Assembly: GCA_964481395.1 (NCBI GenBank)
Contig: CAYZYG010000004.1
Coordinates: 1-64,000, forward strand
Direction of reading: 5' to 3'
Origin: JBFMFH01 sp964481395
Lineage (GTDB): Bacteria; Acidobacteriota; Vicinamibacteria; Vicinamibacterales; JAKQTR01
Length of the DNA stretch: 64,000 nucleotides
The notes beneath the pieces were generated by a model, which was not told where the DNA came from, did no database searches, and worked only from the letters and a program-made list of their open reading frames with translations. This document shows, piece by piece, positions 18,816 through 26,930 of the stretch; the first letter of the stretch is position 1, and each line of letters begins with the position of its first letter. The position numbers were made by a program, and so were the translations under genes.

Positions 18816-19661
18816 TCATGGCAGTGAATCCATGTCGCCGTCCGTCGGGTCGTGGGCGCCGCCGCCTTTCCGCAGTCGACGTCCCCGCGGCCCTGCGGCA
18901 CACAGGCCACGCGTGGTGCCGGCGATGAACTCGAGTACTTCCCCAACCAGCGGGAGGCCGGCGTCGGCGCGCAGGACGTCCACAGCCTGTGAGAGGTTGA
19001 GCCCTGATCGATAGACCACCCGGAAGATCCGCTTGAGGAGCAGGCGGTCATCGAACGTGAACCCGGCCCGGCGCAGACCCACCGAGTTGAGGCTGCCGAC
19101 CTCCGAGTAGTTGACGACGGTTGTGAACGGCAGCACGTCCTTGCCGACGCGCGCACCGCCGCCGATCATGGCCAGCCGGCCGATTCGCACGAACTGGTGC
19201 ACCACGGCGTTGCCGGAGAGGAAGGCCCGGTCGCCGATCGAGACGTGCCCCGCCAGCAGCGCTCCGTTCGCGAGCGTCACGTCGTCGCCAAGCACGCAGT
19301 CGTGGGCCACGTGGCTGTTCGCCAGCAGAAAGGCGCGCGCGCCAATGCGCGTGCAGCCGTCCTCCTGCGACGCGCGGTGAATCGTCACGTGCTCCCGAAT
19401 GGTCGATCCAGGGCCAATGGTGAGGCGGCCACCGGAGGAGCCGGCGTCTCTGATCTGCGCGGACCGGCCCAGCACGGCACCGATGTCTATGCGACAGCCG
19501 TCGTCAATCGTGCAGCAGCCCGCGACGTACGCGGAAGCTCCAACCACGACGTCGTCGCCGAGGGCGGCTCCGGCCTCGACGACCGCGAACGGGCCAATCT
19601 CCACGTGGCGCCCGAGATGGGACGTGGCACCGACGATCGCAGTAGGGTGAATACGGACCAT
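18816..19661 (-). CDS. lpxA: Acyl-ACP--UDP-N-acetylglucosamine O-acyltransferase
   Basis: A 281-residue left-handed beta-helix acyltransferase that transfers 3-hydroxyacyl chains to UDP-GlcNAc, the first step of lipid A synthesis in the cytoplasm. It starts IHPTAIVGATSHLGRHVEIGPFAVV and shows hexapeptide repeats over the first 190 residues. The family signatures IREHVTIHRAS, LLANSHVAHDCVLGDDV (with the catalytic His region) and GGGARVGKDVLPFTTVVNYSEVGSLNSVGLRRAGF are visible, followed by the helical C-terminal domain. It is not adjacent to fabZ or lpxB as in many genomes, being a stand-alone copy with a basic, probably disordered, C-terminal tail of about 25 residues. Confidence 0.93.
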   Translation of the reverse strand: MVRIHPTAIVGATSHLGRHVEIGPFAVVEAGAALGDDVVVGASAYVAGCCTIDDGCRIDIGAVLGRSAQIRDAGSSGGRLTIGPGSTIREHVTIHRASQEDGCTRIGARAFLLANSHVAHDCVLGDDVTLANGALLAGHVSIGDRAFLSGNAVVHQFVRIGRLAMIGGGARVGKDVLPFTTVVNYSEVGSLNSVGLRRAGFTFDDRLLLKRIFRVVYRSGLNLSQAVDVLRADAGLPLVGEVLEFIAGTTRGLCAAGPRGRRLRKGGGAHDPTDGDMDSLP

Positions 19662-19829
19662 GCGGGCAGTGTCGTCCGGCCCGACGAGCGCCGGGGTCGG
19701 TTCCAGGGAGCGGCCGGCATGTTACCACACAGGTGACGCCACCTGGCGGGCTGCCGGAATGCCGGCTGACCTCGTTCGAGGCTGCGCCACGGTCCGCCGC
19801 GGCACACATGGCCCCCACTCGGACCGGGG

Positions 19830-20396
19830 CTATCGAGAACGCTCGAGCGTCTGTCCGCACGCCGGCATGATGTCTCCGACGTAGCGGCTGAAGAACTCGC
19901 GCGCCGCTTCGTCGCAGCGCTCCCCGGAAATCACGGCGGGTCCGAACGCGGCTCCGCCGAGCGCGTACGAGAGGCCGACAGCCATGCCGCCGATGGCCAC
20001 TGATCCGAATGCGAATCCGCCGATCGACAGCCCGAAGCCAATGGCGGCCCCGCCGAGCGCGCCGAGCAGTCCGACACCCAGCCCGCCGATACCAATGACG
20101 CCCAGCGCGACCGAGCCGATGGCAATCCCGCCCACAGCGAGATTCCCGATGGCGATCACGCCCTTCGCGACTTTGGGCCGCATGCGGACCGGATCGGTCC
20201 CGAAACAGATGTGCAGGATCGGCCACGGCCCAATCGCGGCTTCGGTCTTGTACTCGAATCCGATGATTCCGCGCGTGCTGCACGCCGAGCACACGAGTCG
20301 AGGCGTCTCGACGGCCACGCAACTACGGCAGATCGCGCGCTGGCAGACACCGCACACGCCGGCGGCCTCGGCGCCAGGGTGAACGTAGCATTCCAT
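19830..20396 (-). CDS. Zinc-ribbon/B-box-like protein with glycine-rich pentapeptide repeat domain
   Basis: A 188-residue protein. The first 40 residues hold Cys3, His6, Cys15, Cys18, Cys23, Cys26, Cys36 and Cys39, a cross-brace pattern like the B-box/zinc-ribbon modules of small bacterial membrane proteins. From about residue 80 to 155 is a remarkable stretch of repeating five-residue units of form x-x-A-[VIL]-G (GIAIG, SVALG, FAFG, SVAIG, GMAVG) with almost only Gly, Ala and aliphatic residues. It could pack as membrane helices or as a beta-solenoid. The C-terminal 30 residues are charged. A GGGGAGG site precedes the start. The function is unknown. Confidence 0.75.
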   Translation of the reverse strand: MECYVHPGAEAAGVCGVCQRAICRSCVAVETPRLVCSACSTRGIIGFEYKTEAAIGPWPILHICFGTDPVRMRPKVAKGVIAIGNLAVGGIAIGSVALGVIGIGGLGVGLLGALGGAAIGFGLSIGGFAFGSVAIGGMAVGLSYALGGAAFGPAVISGERCDEAAREFFSRYVGDIMPACGQTLERSR

Positions 20397-20441
20397 CCCC
20401 GCCTCCCCGAGAGAAGGGGCTATGCCTGTTTTTCGGACGAT

Positions 20442-21098
20442 CTACACCGGCGCGACAGAGCCCACGGCGTATCGGAGCACCGCGACGAAATGAAAGACGC
20501 TTCCAGCCATCACGAACACGTGCCAGATGGCGTGGCTGTAGCGGAGCCGCTCCCACGCGAAGAAGATCACGCCTGCGGTGTAAGCCACGCCGCCGGCAAC
20601 CAGCCACGCGATCCCGGCGGGAGGCACGTTGGCGAGCAGGGGTTTGACCGCGACGAGCACGGTCCATCCCATGACGATGTAGATCGTGGTGGAGATGATG
20701 GGCCATCTGGTGCCGAACACCGACTTGGAGGTCACGCCAAGCACGGCCAGGCCCCACACGATGCCGAGCAGCGTCCAGCCCCACGGCCCCCGCAAGTTGA
20801 CCAGCGTGAATGGCGTGTACGTGCCCGCGATCAGCAGGTAGATGGCTGAGTGGTCGAGGATCCTCAGCACCCGGCGGGCCCGCGTCCGTGACAGCGCGTG
20901 ATACAGGGTCGAGGCGGCATACAGCAGGATGAGCGTCGTCCCGTAGATGGCGCATCCGACGATGCGCCAGGGATCGCGTGTCTCGGCCGCCACGACGACG
21001 AGCACGACCAGACCCGCGATGCTGGCCGCGAGTCCGACACCGTGCGTCAGGGCGTGGGCGATTTCCTCCCCCAGGGTCCATGGGCGCGTGTGGGCCAT
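20442..21098 (-). CDS. Hemolysin III family (PAQR-like) membrane protein
   Basis: A 218-residue, seven-helix membrane protein of the Hly-III/YqfA/PAQR superfamily. The conserved metal-site motifs are in place: HALTHGVGL near the N-terminus, ASTLYHAL, RILDHSAIYLLIAGTYTPF, and SHAIWHVFVMAGSVFHFVAV near the C-terminus, giving the Asp and His residues typical of the family. Bacterial members are linked to membrane homeostasis; haemolysis is not a safe inference. The length is typical. Confidence 0.93.
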   Translation of the reverse strand: MAHTRPWTLGEEIAHALTHGVGLAASIAGLVVLVVVAAETRDPWRIVGCAIYGTTLILLYAASTLYHALSRTRARRVLRILDHSAIYLLIAGTYTPFTLVNLRGPWGWTLLGIVWGLAVLGVTSKSVFGTRWPIISTTIYIVMGWTVLVAVKPLLANVPPAGIAWLVAGGVAYTAGVIFFAWERLRYSHAIWHVFVMAGSVFHFVAVLRYAVGSVAPV

Positions 21099-21176
21099 CG
21101 ACGGCGATTGTACGCGGAAACCGGGTCCGCAGCCCCTGCCTGGTCAGGTTGGACGGCGAACGGCCGGCGCCGCCCC

Positions 21177-21205
21177 GTCATTCCCGCGGAAGCGGGAATC
21201 CCGCG
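21177..21205. repeat. REP-like palindrome (GTCATTCCCGCGGAAGCGGGAAT)
   Basis: A perfect eight-base stem, ATTCCCGC and GCGGGAAT, around the loop GGAA in the gap between the divergent Hly-III and lyase genes. A related palindrome is at 36421-36441. It resembles the common GTCATTCCCGC family of extragenic palindromes in many bacteria. Confidence 0.65.
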
Positions 21206-21329
21206 TTGGATTCCGGTCCCCTTCGCCGCCCCGGATTCCGATCACGGATGGCGGGCCAGGACCACGTGATTCGCCGGTCAACCGGGTAGAATGTCATGTT
21301 TGCGGGACACGTCCTGCGCGGAGACAGCC

Positions 21330-22853
21330 ATGGCCATTGTGCTTGACGGATCGGGGCTGACAATCGAGAAGCTGGTGCGGATCGCGCGCGAGGGCGAGCG
21401 GGTCGAGCTCGACCCGACCGCCGTACAGCGTATCGACGCGTGCCGCGTGATGCTGGAACAGAAGCTCGCCGCCCGAGAAACGATGTACGGGACGAACACG
21501 GGCATCGGCGAGTTCTCGGAGGTCATCCTCAGCGACGACCAGGTCAAGGACTTCCAGCGCTATCTCGTCTACAACCACGCCGCCGGCATCGGCGATCCAG
21601 TGCCCGTCGATCAGGTCCGGGCCGCGCTCGCGGGTCGCGTGAACGTGCACGCGCACGGAAACTCGGGCTGCCGGGCGATCATTCCGCTGACCTACGTGGA
21701 CATGCTGAACAGGGGCGTCACGCCCGTGGTGTGCCAGAAGGGATCCGTCGGCGCCTCCGGGGATCTCGCGCCCATGGCGCAGGCCGCGCTGCTGTTGATG
21801 GGTGAGGGTGAGGCGTTCTACCAGGGCGAACGGCTGCCGGGCGCCGAGGCCATGCGCCGCGCCGGCATCCCGGTTCCGGGCCTCCAGGCGCGCGACGGCC
21901 TCGCGGCCATCAACGGCTCCAACCTGCTGACGGCCATGTCGGCACTGCACCTGTACGACATCGAGCGCTGGCTGAGGCAGGCCGATATTGCCGCGGCGAT
22001 GTCCATCGAAGCGCTGCTCGGCAACCTGAGACCGTACAGCGCCAAGCTCCACGAACTGCGTGGGTTCGCCGGCGCCATCGTGTCTGCGCGCAACATCATG
22101 AAGGTGATCGAGGGGTCTGACCTGACCACCGGCAAGATGAAGACGAAGGTCCAGGACGCCTACTCGATGCGCTCCACGCCCCAGGTCATCGGCGCGGCGC
22201 GCGACGCGGTCGCCTGGGCCAGGACGCAGGTCGAAATCGAACTGAACGGTGTGGGCGACAATCCCATCTTCGTGCCCGAGTCGAAGCAGACGCTGACCGG
22301 CGCGAACTTCCAGGGCACGCCCGTGGCGTTGCCCATGGACATGGTTGGCGCCGCCGTGACGATGGTGTCGGTTCTCTCAGAGCGCCGCATGAACCGCCTG
22401 ACGAACCCGGCGCTCTCCCAGGGGCTCCCCGACTTCCTCGCCCACGACCCGGGGTTCTATTCGGGGATGATGCTCAGCCAGTACACGGCCGACCACCTGA
22501 TCGTGGAGCAGCGGATCCTCTCGATGCCGGCCTCGATTCAGTCGATCCCCGCCGCGGCGGATCAGGAGGACTTCGTGTCGATGGGCATGAACACCGCCCT
22601 CAAGAACGGGCAGATTCTCGACAATGCGAACGGCGTGCTGGGCATCGAGTTGATGGCCGCGGCGCAGGCGCTGGACTTCCGTACGTTCACGCCCGGTCTG
22701 GGCACACAGAAGGCTCGTGAGGTCATCCGCCGCCACGTCGCGCATCTCGACGTGGACCGGCCGCTCTACAACGACCACAACGCCATGAAGGCGCTGGTGA
22801 AGTCCGGCGAGATCCTGGCCGAGGTCGAGGCGGTGGTCGGACCACTGGACTGA
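21330..22853 (+). CDS. Aromatic amino acid lyase / histidine ammonia-lyase family protein
   Basis: A 507-residue member of the MIO-dependent lyase family (histidine, phenylalanine and tyrosine ammonia-lyases and aminomutases). The ASG triad that cyclises to the MIO cofactor is in GSVGASGDLAPMA. Other landmarks: YGTNTGIGEFSEV with the catalytic Tyr, the NGSNLLTA segment, QDAYSMRSTPQVIGA and GVGDNPIF. The substrate-selecting loop reads QRYLVYNHAAG, where histidine lyases usually have Ser-His (LVLSHAAG); Asn-His makes the substrate uncertain. No hutU, hutI or hutF is nearby, so a histidine-degradation role is not supported by context. The GGAG site seven bases upstream supports the start at 21330. 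Confidence 0.88.
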   Translation: MAIVLDGSGLTIEKLVRIAREGERVELDPTAVQRIDACRVMLEQKLAARETMYGTNTGIGEFSEVILSDDQVKDFQRYLVYNHAAGIGDPVPVDQVRAALAGRVNVHAHGNSGCRAIIPLTYVDMLNRGVTPVVCQKGSVGASGDLAPMAQAALLLMGEGEAFYQGERLPGAEAMRRAGIPVPGLQARDGLAAINGSNLLTAMSALHLYDIERWLRQADIAAAMSIEALLGNLRPYSAKLHELRGFAGAIVSARNIMKVIEGSDLTTGKMKTKVQDAYSMRSTPQVIGAARDAVAWARTQVEIELNGVGDNPIFVPESKQTLTGANFQGTPVALPMDMVGAAVTMVSVLSERRMNRLTNPALSQGLPDFLAHDPGFYSGMMLSQYTADHLIVEQRILSMPASIQSIPAAADQEDFVSMGMNTALKNGQILDNANGVLGIELMAAAQALDFRTFTPGLGTQKAREVIRRHVAHLDVDRPLYNDHNAMKALVKSGEILAEVEAVVGPLD

Positions 22854-22858
22854 GAATT

Positions 22859-22920
22859 CGCCTGTCGCCGGTCGCCTGTTCGTCCCCTGCCGCCTGTCGC
22901 CTGTCGCCGGTCGCCTGTCC
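22859..22920. repeat. Seven-base tandem array (CGCCTGT type)
   Basis: Heptamers of type CGCCTGT/CGCCGGT fill the gap between the convergent lyase and response-regulator genes, from just after the lyase stop to the regulator stop, with one interruption near 22880. Confidence 0.7.
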
Positions 22921-23622
22921 CTACCCCACAAACTTGTACCCAAGCCCGTGGACCGTCAGGATGTACTGCGGGTGCCTCGGGTTCGGCTCGATCTTCTGCC
23001 GCAGCCACGCCACGTGCACGTCCACCGTGCGGGTCGCCGGCATCGACTGGTAGCCCCACACCTCGTTCAGCAGCTGCTCGCGGCTCAGCGTCGTTCCCCG
23101 ATGCTCGGTGAAGTACTTCAGCAGCAGGAACTCGCGGGCCGAGAGATCGAGCGGGACACCGGCCCGGGTGACGTCTGTCGTCCGCGGATCCACGACGATG
23201 TCGCCGAAGCGGTACTGCGGGGCGCCTGCGGTGGTCGCGGCCGCGCGCCGGAGCTGGACCTCGATGCGGGCGAGCAGCTCCAGCATGTCGAAGGGCTTCG
23301 TGAGGTAGTCGTCGGCGCCGAGCTTCAGCCCCAGCACTTTGTCCACGACCTGCCCGCGCGCGGTCAGCATGATGATCGGCGTCGTCACGCCGCGGTGCCG
23401 CAGATCGCGGCAGACGTCGAAGCCGCTCGCGCCGGGCAGCATGACGTCGAGCAGGATCACATCCCACGTCTCACCTGTCGCGCGATCGAGCCCCGTGGGA
23501 CCATCCGGCGACGCGTGCACGTCGTAGCCTTCGGCCTTCAGCCGATCGCTCAGGGTCAGCACGAGGCCTGGTTCGTCTTCGATGAGCAGGACACGGTGGG
23601 CGGGTGGCGTCTGGCCGGCCAT
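22921..23622 (-). CDS. OmpR/PhoB-family response regulator
   Basis: A 233-residue two-component regulator. The receiver domain (about 10-120) has the acidic pair in LLIEDEPG, the phospho-acceptor Asp in VILLDVMLPGASGFDVC, Thr in IIMLTARG and Lys in DYLTKPFDML. The C-terminal winged-helix DNA-binding domain (about 135-232) shows LSAREFLLLKYFTEHRGTTLSREQLLNEVWG and RTVDVHVAWLRQKIEPNPRHPQYILTVHGLGYKFVG. It lies eight bases after the sensor kinase gene and is co-transcribed with it. The start at 23622 follows the regulator homology; the longer reading is an unrelated extension into the kinase gene. Confidence 0.94.
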   Translation of the reverse strand: MAGQTPPAHRVLLIEDEPGLVLTLSDRLKAEGYDVHASPDGPTGLDRATGETWDVILLDVMLPGASGFDVCRDLRHRGVTTPIIMLTARGQVVDKVLGLKLGADDYLTKPFDMLELLARIEVQLRRAAATTAGAPQYRFGDIVVDPRTTDVTRAGVPLDLSAREFLLLKYFTEHRGTTLSREQLLNEVWGYQSMPATRTVDVHVAWLRQKIEPNPRHPQYILTVHGLGYKFVG

Positions 23623-23630
23623 GTTCCAGG

Positions 23631-25613
23631 TCAGGCGCCCGCGGCGTCCGAGACCGCCGGCAGTGTGATGGTGAACGTCGAACCTTCGCCGGCCGCGGAC
23701 TGGACCCCGACGCGCCCGCCGTGCGCCTCGACAATGCGCCTGACGAGATTGAGGCCGAGACCGTTGCCGCGCACCTGCTGCTCGACCGCATGACGTCCGC
23801 GATAGAACGCGTCGAAGACGTGCGGGAGATCGCCGGCGGGAATGCCGCGCCCGCGGTCGGACACGGTGATCGTCACCGTCGGGTGTGCGGGGTCGGATCC
23901 GGCGGCGGCCCTCACGCCGATCCAGCGTCCATCGCAGGCGTGCTTCGCCGCATTCGTCAGCAGGTTCTGGATCGCGCGCCTCAGGGCGTCCTGGTCCGCC
24001 AGCACGAACAGCCCTTCCTCGACGGAGATCTCGACGGTACAGCCCGCCGCTTCGGTCACGGGCCGGCACGCGGCCACGACGTCGCTCACGAGCGCACCGG
24101 CGTCGGTGAGCTGGGTGAGGCGCAGCGTCCGATTCCCGCTGAGACCGGCGTAGTCGAGCACCTGCTCCACCATGTCGGTCAGCCGGCGGCCCTCTCCGTC
24201 GATCAGGTCGCCGTAGCGCTTCGTCTGCCCCGGGTCGGCGACGACACCGGCCGACAGGTTCTGCGCAGCCGAACGGATGACGGTCAGTGGAGTGCGCAGC
24301 TCGTGGGACACCGTGGCCACGAATTCCATCTGCTTCGCGGCCAGCTGCTCGGACCGTCGCGCGTTGACGAGGACGAGCACCACGCCCATCGCCAGCACCC
24401 CGAGGATGCCGAAGCTCAGCGCGAGATTCCGGCGACGGGCCTGCGTGACGGCCTCGTCGAGGGACCCGGCGCCGTGCTGGAGCACGAGGCGCCAGCCCGG
24501 CCGCGCGATGCGGATCTGGCCGCTGGTGGCCTGCACGCCGGCAGCATGACCGTCGCGGGATCCGCTCGTCACGCCGACGACCCTGGCTTCGAACGACGTG
24601 CCTGCCGTCCGGCTGGCCGCCTCACCGTCCGGCGCGGCCACACGCCGGGCGACGATGCCCGACAGCCCGCCCTGCGTCAGGCTCCAGGCCATGTCGAGCC
24701 GGACCGTCATCAGCGGCAGGACCACGTCGGCCTGTGCCGGTTCGACCGCGCCCGGGACGCCTTCGAAGCCGCGCGCGAACAGCGTGGCATCCTTGGATGA
24801 CAGGACGGCGAGCCGGTAGGTGTGCGCCCCCGGGTCGGGAAAATGCTGCGCCGCCAGCGAGGGCAGCACGGTCTGTCTCAGCGCCGTCTCATCGAGCTCC
24901 ACCACCAGGTGCGCGGGCTTCTGCTGGATCCAGACGAACGTCCCATCCGAGGTGGCGCCCGGCGCGAGCCCCGGCCTGTCCGTCCTGGCGACGGTGTCGT
25001 TCGCTGCCGCGACGGTCACCCGCTCCAGTGGCGCGCCGGGCGAAACCGAGATGATCAGCGCCGGCACATCCACGTTGATGGCTCCCAGCGCAATGGCCAG
25101 GACGCGGGCAGGAGACTCGCGGACGGCGTCGAGTCGGAGGATGTCCGGCGGCGGAGGAACGTCCGTCGTCCGATCCCTCGTCAGCTGCCGACGAACGGGC
25201 TCGAGCCGCGCAGGCCAGTCGAACGATGCCTGGTCGTCGAACGCCCGCTTCGCCTCGCTCCACGCCCGCAGACCCAGCCGTTCGTCCGTCTGTTCGGCCA
25301 GGTAGATGCCTCGAACGATCTCCGGGAACCGAGCCGCCCCCCGCCAGGAGTCAACGGCCGCGGCGAATGGGGCCCAGTTGCGCGACGCGACATCGGGCTG
25401 TTTCAGCTGCAGCGTCGCGTACGCCCGGCTGATCTCGCGGTCGAGGTCGTCGGCGAAGTCGCGGGCCCGCTGGGTAAACGACCGCCGAAGCTGCTCGCGC
25501 TCGGCCTCGGAGACCTGTCCCAGCCAGCGGTACTGCAGCGTCGCGAGGACGGCCAGCAGACCGACCATGACCAGGGGCACGATCACGCCGAGGGGCGGGC
25601 GGCGCACCTTCAT
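23631..25613 (-). CDS. Sensor histidine kinase
   Basis: A 660-residue membrane kinase paired with the OmpR-type regulator. A first membrane helix lies at about residues 9-27, followed by a periplasmic sensor region of about 370 residues of no recognised fold, then a second helix near 400 (LALSFGILGVLAMGVVLVLVN). The HisKA phospho-acceptor is in ATVSHELRTPLTVI, and the ATPase domain has the N-box IQNLLTNAAKHA, G1 ITVSDRGRGIP, F-box and G2 GNGLGLNLVRRIVEAHGG. There is no HAMP domain signature that I can see. Its ATG is preceded by a 250-base intergenic region with TTAAC direct repeats that might be an autoregulatory site. Confidence 0.93.
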   Translation of the reverse strand: MKVRRPPLGVIVPLVMVGLLAVLATLQYRWLGQVSEAEREQLRRSFTQRARDFADDLDREISRAYATLQLKQPDVASRNWAPFAAAVDSWRGAARFPEIVRGIYLAEQTDERLGLRAWSEAKRAFDDQASFDWPARLEPVRRQLTRDRTTDVPPPPDILRLDAVRESPARVLAIALGAINVDVPALIISVSPGAPLERVTVAAANDTVARTDRPGLAPGATSDGTFVWIQQKPAHLVVELDETALRQTVLPSLAAQHFPDPGAHTYRLAVLSSKDATLFARGFEGVPGAVEPAQADVVLPLMTVRLDMAWSLTQGGLSGIVARRVAAPDGEAASRTAGTSFEARVVGVTSGSRDGHAAGVQATSGQIRIARPGWRLVLQHGAGSLDEAVTQARRRNLALSFGILGVLAMGVVLVLVNARRSEQLAAKQMEFVATVSHELRTPLTVIRSAAQNLSAGVVADPGQTKRYGDLIDGEGRRLTDMVEQVLDYAGLSGNRTLRLTQLTDAGALVSDVVAACRPVTEAAGCTVEISVEEGLFVLADQDALRRAIQNLLTNAAKHACDGRWIGVRAAAGSDPAHPTVTITVSDRGRGIPAGDLPHVFDAFYRGRHAVEQQVRGNGLGLNLVRRIVEAHGGRVGVQSAAGEGSTFTITLPAVSDAAGA

Positions 25614-25674
25614 GGTGGCGAGTGTACCATCGGGATCGGCCTGTTTTCGGGCTTTCGGAGGCCGATTGGGGTGA

Positions 25675-25711
25675 TTTAACGTCCTTAACGATCTCTTTGC
25701 GGGTCCTTAAC
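25675..25711. promoter_or_regulatory. TTAAC direct repeats between divergent kinase and secreted-protein genes
   Basis: TTAAC occurs at 25676-25680, 25685-25689 and 25707-25711; the last two lie in identical TCCTTAAC octamers 22 bases apart, two helical turns. The region is divergently flanked by the sensor kinase and the secreted-protein/TonB-receptor pair, so it could be a binding site for the adjacent OmpR-type regulator. This is inference from position and spacing only. Confidence 0.3.
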
Positions 25712-25766
25712 CACCGGGATGAGACCAGCAGGCATGATGGGAACGTCTATGGGACTGAAGCCCATC

Positions 25767-25795
25767 GGGGCCGGGGATCGGGGACCGGGGATCGG
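25767..25795. repeat. Seven-base tandem array (GGGAYCG type)
   Basis: Perfectly phased heptamers GGGGCCG, GGGATCG, GGGACCG, GGGATCG, followed after a few bases by a partly complementary CCCCAGTCCCCATCCCGGGTCCC. The two segments could pair. It lies upstream of the secreted protein gene at 25865. Confidence 0.7.
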
Positions 25796-25864
25796 TGATA
25801 CCCCCAGTCCCCATCCCGGGTCCCACGATCAGGCTCGGGAGTTGCACACCTCGGAGGATGAGTG

Positions 25865-26911
25865 ATGAGACACACGGTGGCATGGATGGCGGCGGCGGTG
25901 CTGTGCGCAGCGCAGGTGGCCGCAGCACAGGGACGCGACGCCAATCAGGTGCTCGAGGATGCCCGCAGGGCCATGGGCGGGGAGAAGCTCGCGTCGCTGA
26001 AGAGCCTGACGGCCAGCGGGCGGACGCTGCGCACGGGGCCGGACGGCAATACCCGGGAAACCGAGTTCGAGTTCGCGCTGCAGCTGCCAGACAAGTACCT
26101 GCTGCGGAGCGTCATGGCAGCCATGGGCAGCATGAGCATCTATCGCAACACCGGCTTCAACGGCGAGACGGCGATCGAGGAGATCGATCGCCCACCGAAT
26201 CTGAACACCGGCGGCGGTACGGTGATGATCCGGATGGCCGGCCCCGGCGGAACGTCGGTGGACCCCGCCAACATGACTCCGGAGCAGAAGGCCGAATTCG
26301 AGAAGTCGCGCCTCACGGCCAACCGGCGCGAGTACGCCCGGCTGGCGCTCGGCATGTTCGCATCCGTCCCGTCGGTGTTCCCGCTCGAGATGACGTACGC
26401 GGGCGAGGCCGAGTCGCCGGACGGCAAGGCCGACGCGATCGACATCAAGGGCGAAGGTTTCGAGGCCCGGCTCTTCATCGACGCGCAGACGCACCTGCCA
26501 CTGATGCTGAGCTGGATGGACCGCGAGCCCCTGATCATGCAGGTCGGCGGCCCGGGCGGCGGCCCGGGTGGTGGCGCGGGGGGCGGGACTGTCAGCACGG
26601 CGGGCGGCGGCACGTGGACGTCCTCAGGGGGCAGCGTCCAGACGCGCGTCGCCGGGGGCGCCGGTGCCCCGGCGAATATGACGCCCGAGCAGCGCGCCGA
26701 GATGGAGGCCCGGCTGAAGGAAGCCGAGGCAAAGCGCCGCACGGTCGAGTTCCGCATCTTCTACTCGGACTACCAGGACGTCGGCGGCGTCCTGCTGCCG
26801 CACCGCATCCAGCGCGCCATCGATGGCAAGCCGACCGAGGAAATGGTCTTCGATTCGTTCAAGATCAACCCGAAGATCGATCCCAAGACGTTCGAGCCCA
26901 TCAACAAGTAG
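25865..26911 (+). CDS. Secreted hypothetical protein (LolA-like fold suspected)
   Basis: A 348-residue exported protein with a signal peptide (AWMAAAVLCAAQVAAAQ). The body starts with a helix DANQVLEDARRAMGGEKLASLKSLTASG, a pattern typical of acidobacterial proteins related to outer-membrane lipoprotein-sorting domains, and continues in beta-rich segments. A Gly-rich insert of about 55 residues (around 222-275) separates two halves, and the motif NMTPEQ(K/R)AE occurs twice, at about 138 and 276. The C-terminus has the strand pattern FYSDYQDVGGVLLPHRIQ, a common feature of this group. It is 19 bases upstream of a TonB-dependent receptor and probably co-transcribed with it. The ATG at 25865 follows GGAGG. 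Confidence 0.75.
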   Translation: MRHTVAWMAAAVLCAAQVAAAQGRDANQVLEDARRAMGGEKLASLKSLTASGRTLRTGPDGNTRETEFEFALQLPDKYLLRSVMAAMGSMSIYRNTGFNGETAIEEIDRPPNLNTGGGTVMIRMAGPGGTSVDPANMTPEQKAEFEKSRLTANRREYARLALGMFASVPSVFPLEMTYAGEAESPDGKADAIDIKGEGFEARLFIDAQTHLPLMLSWMDREPLIMQVGGPGGGPGGGAGGGTVSTAGGGTWTSSGGSVQTRVAGGAGAPANMTPEQRAEMEARLKEAEAKRRTVEFRIFYSDYQDVGGVLLPHRIQRAIDGKPTEEMVFDSFKINPKIDPKTFEPINK

Positions 26912-26930
26912 CCAGGCAGGAGCGACGTCC

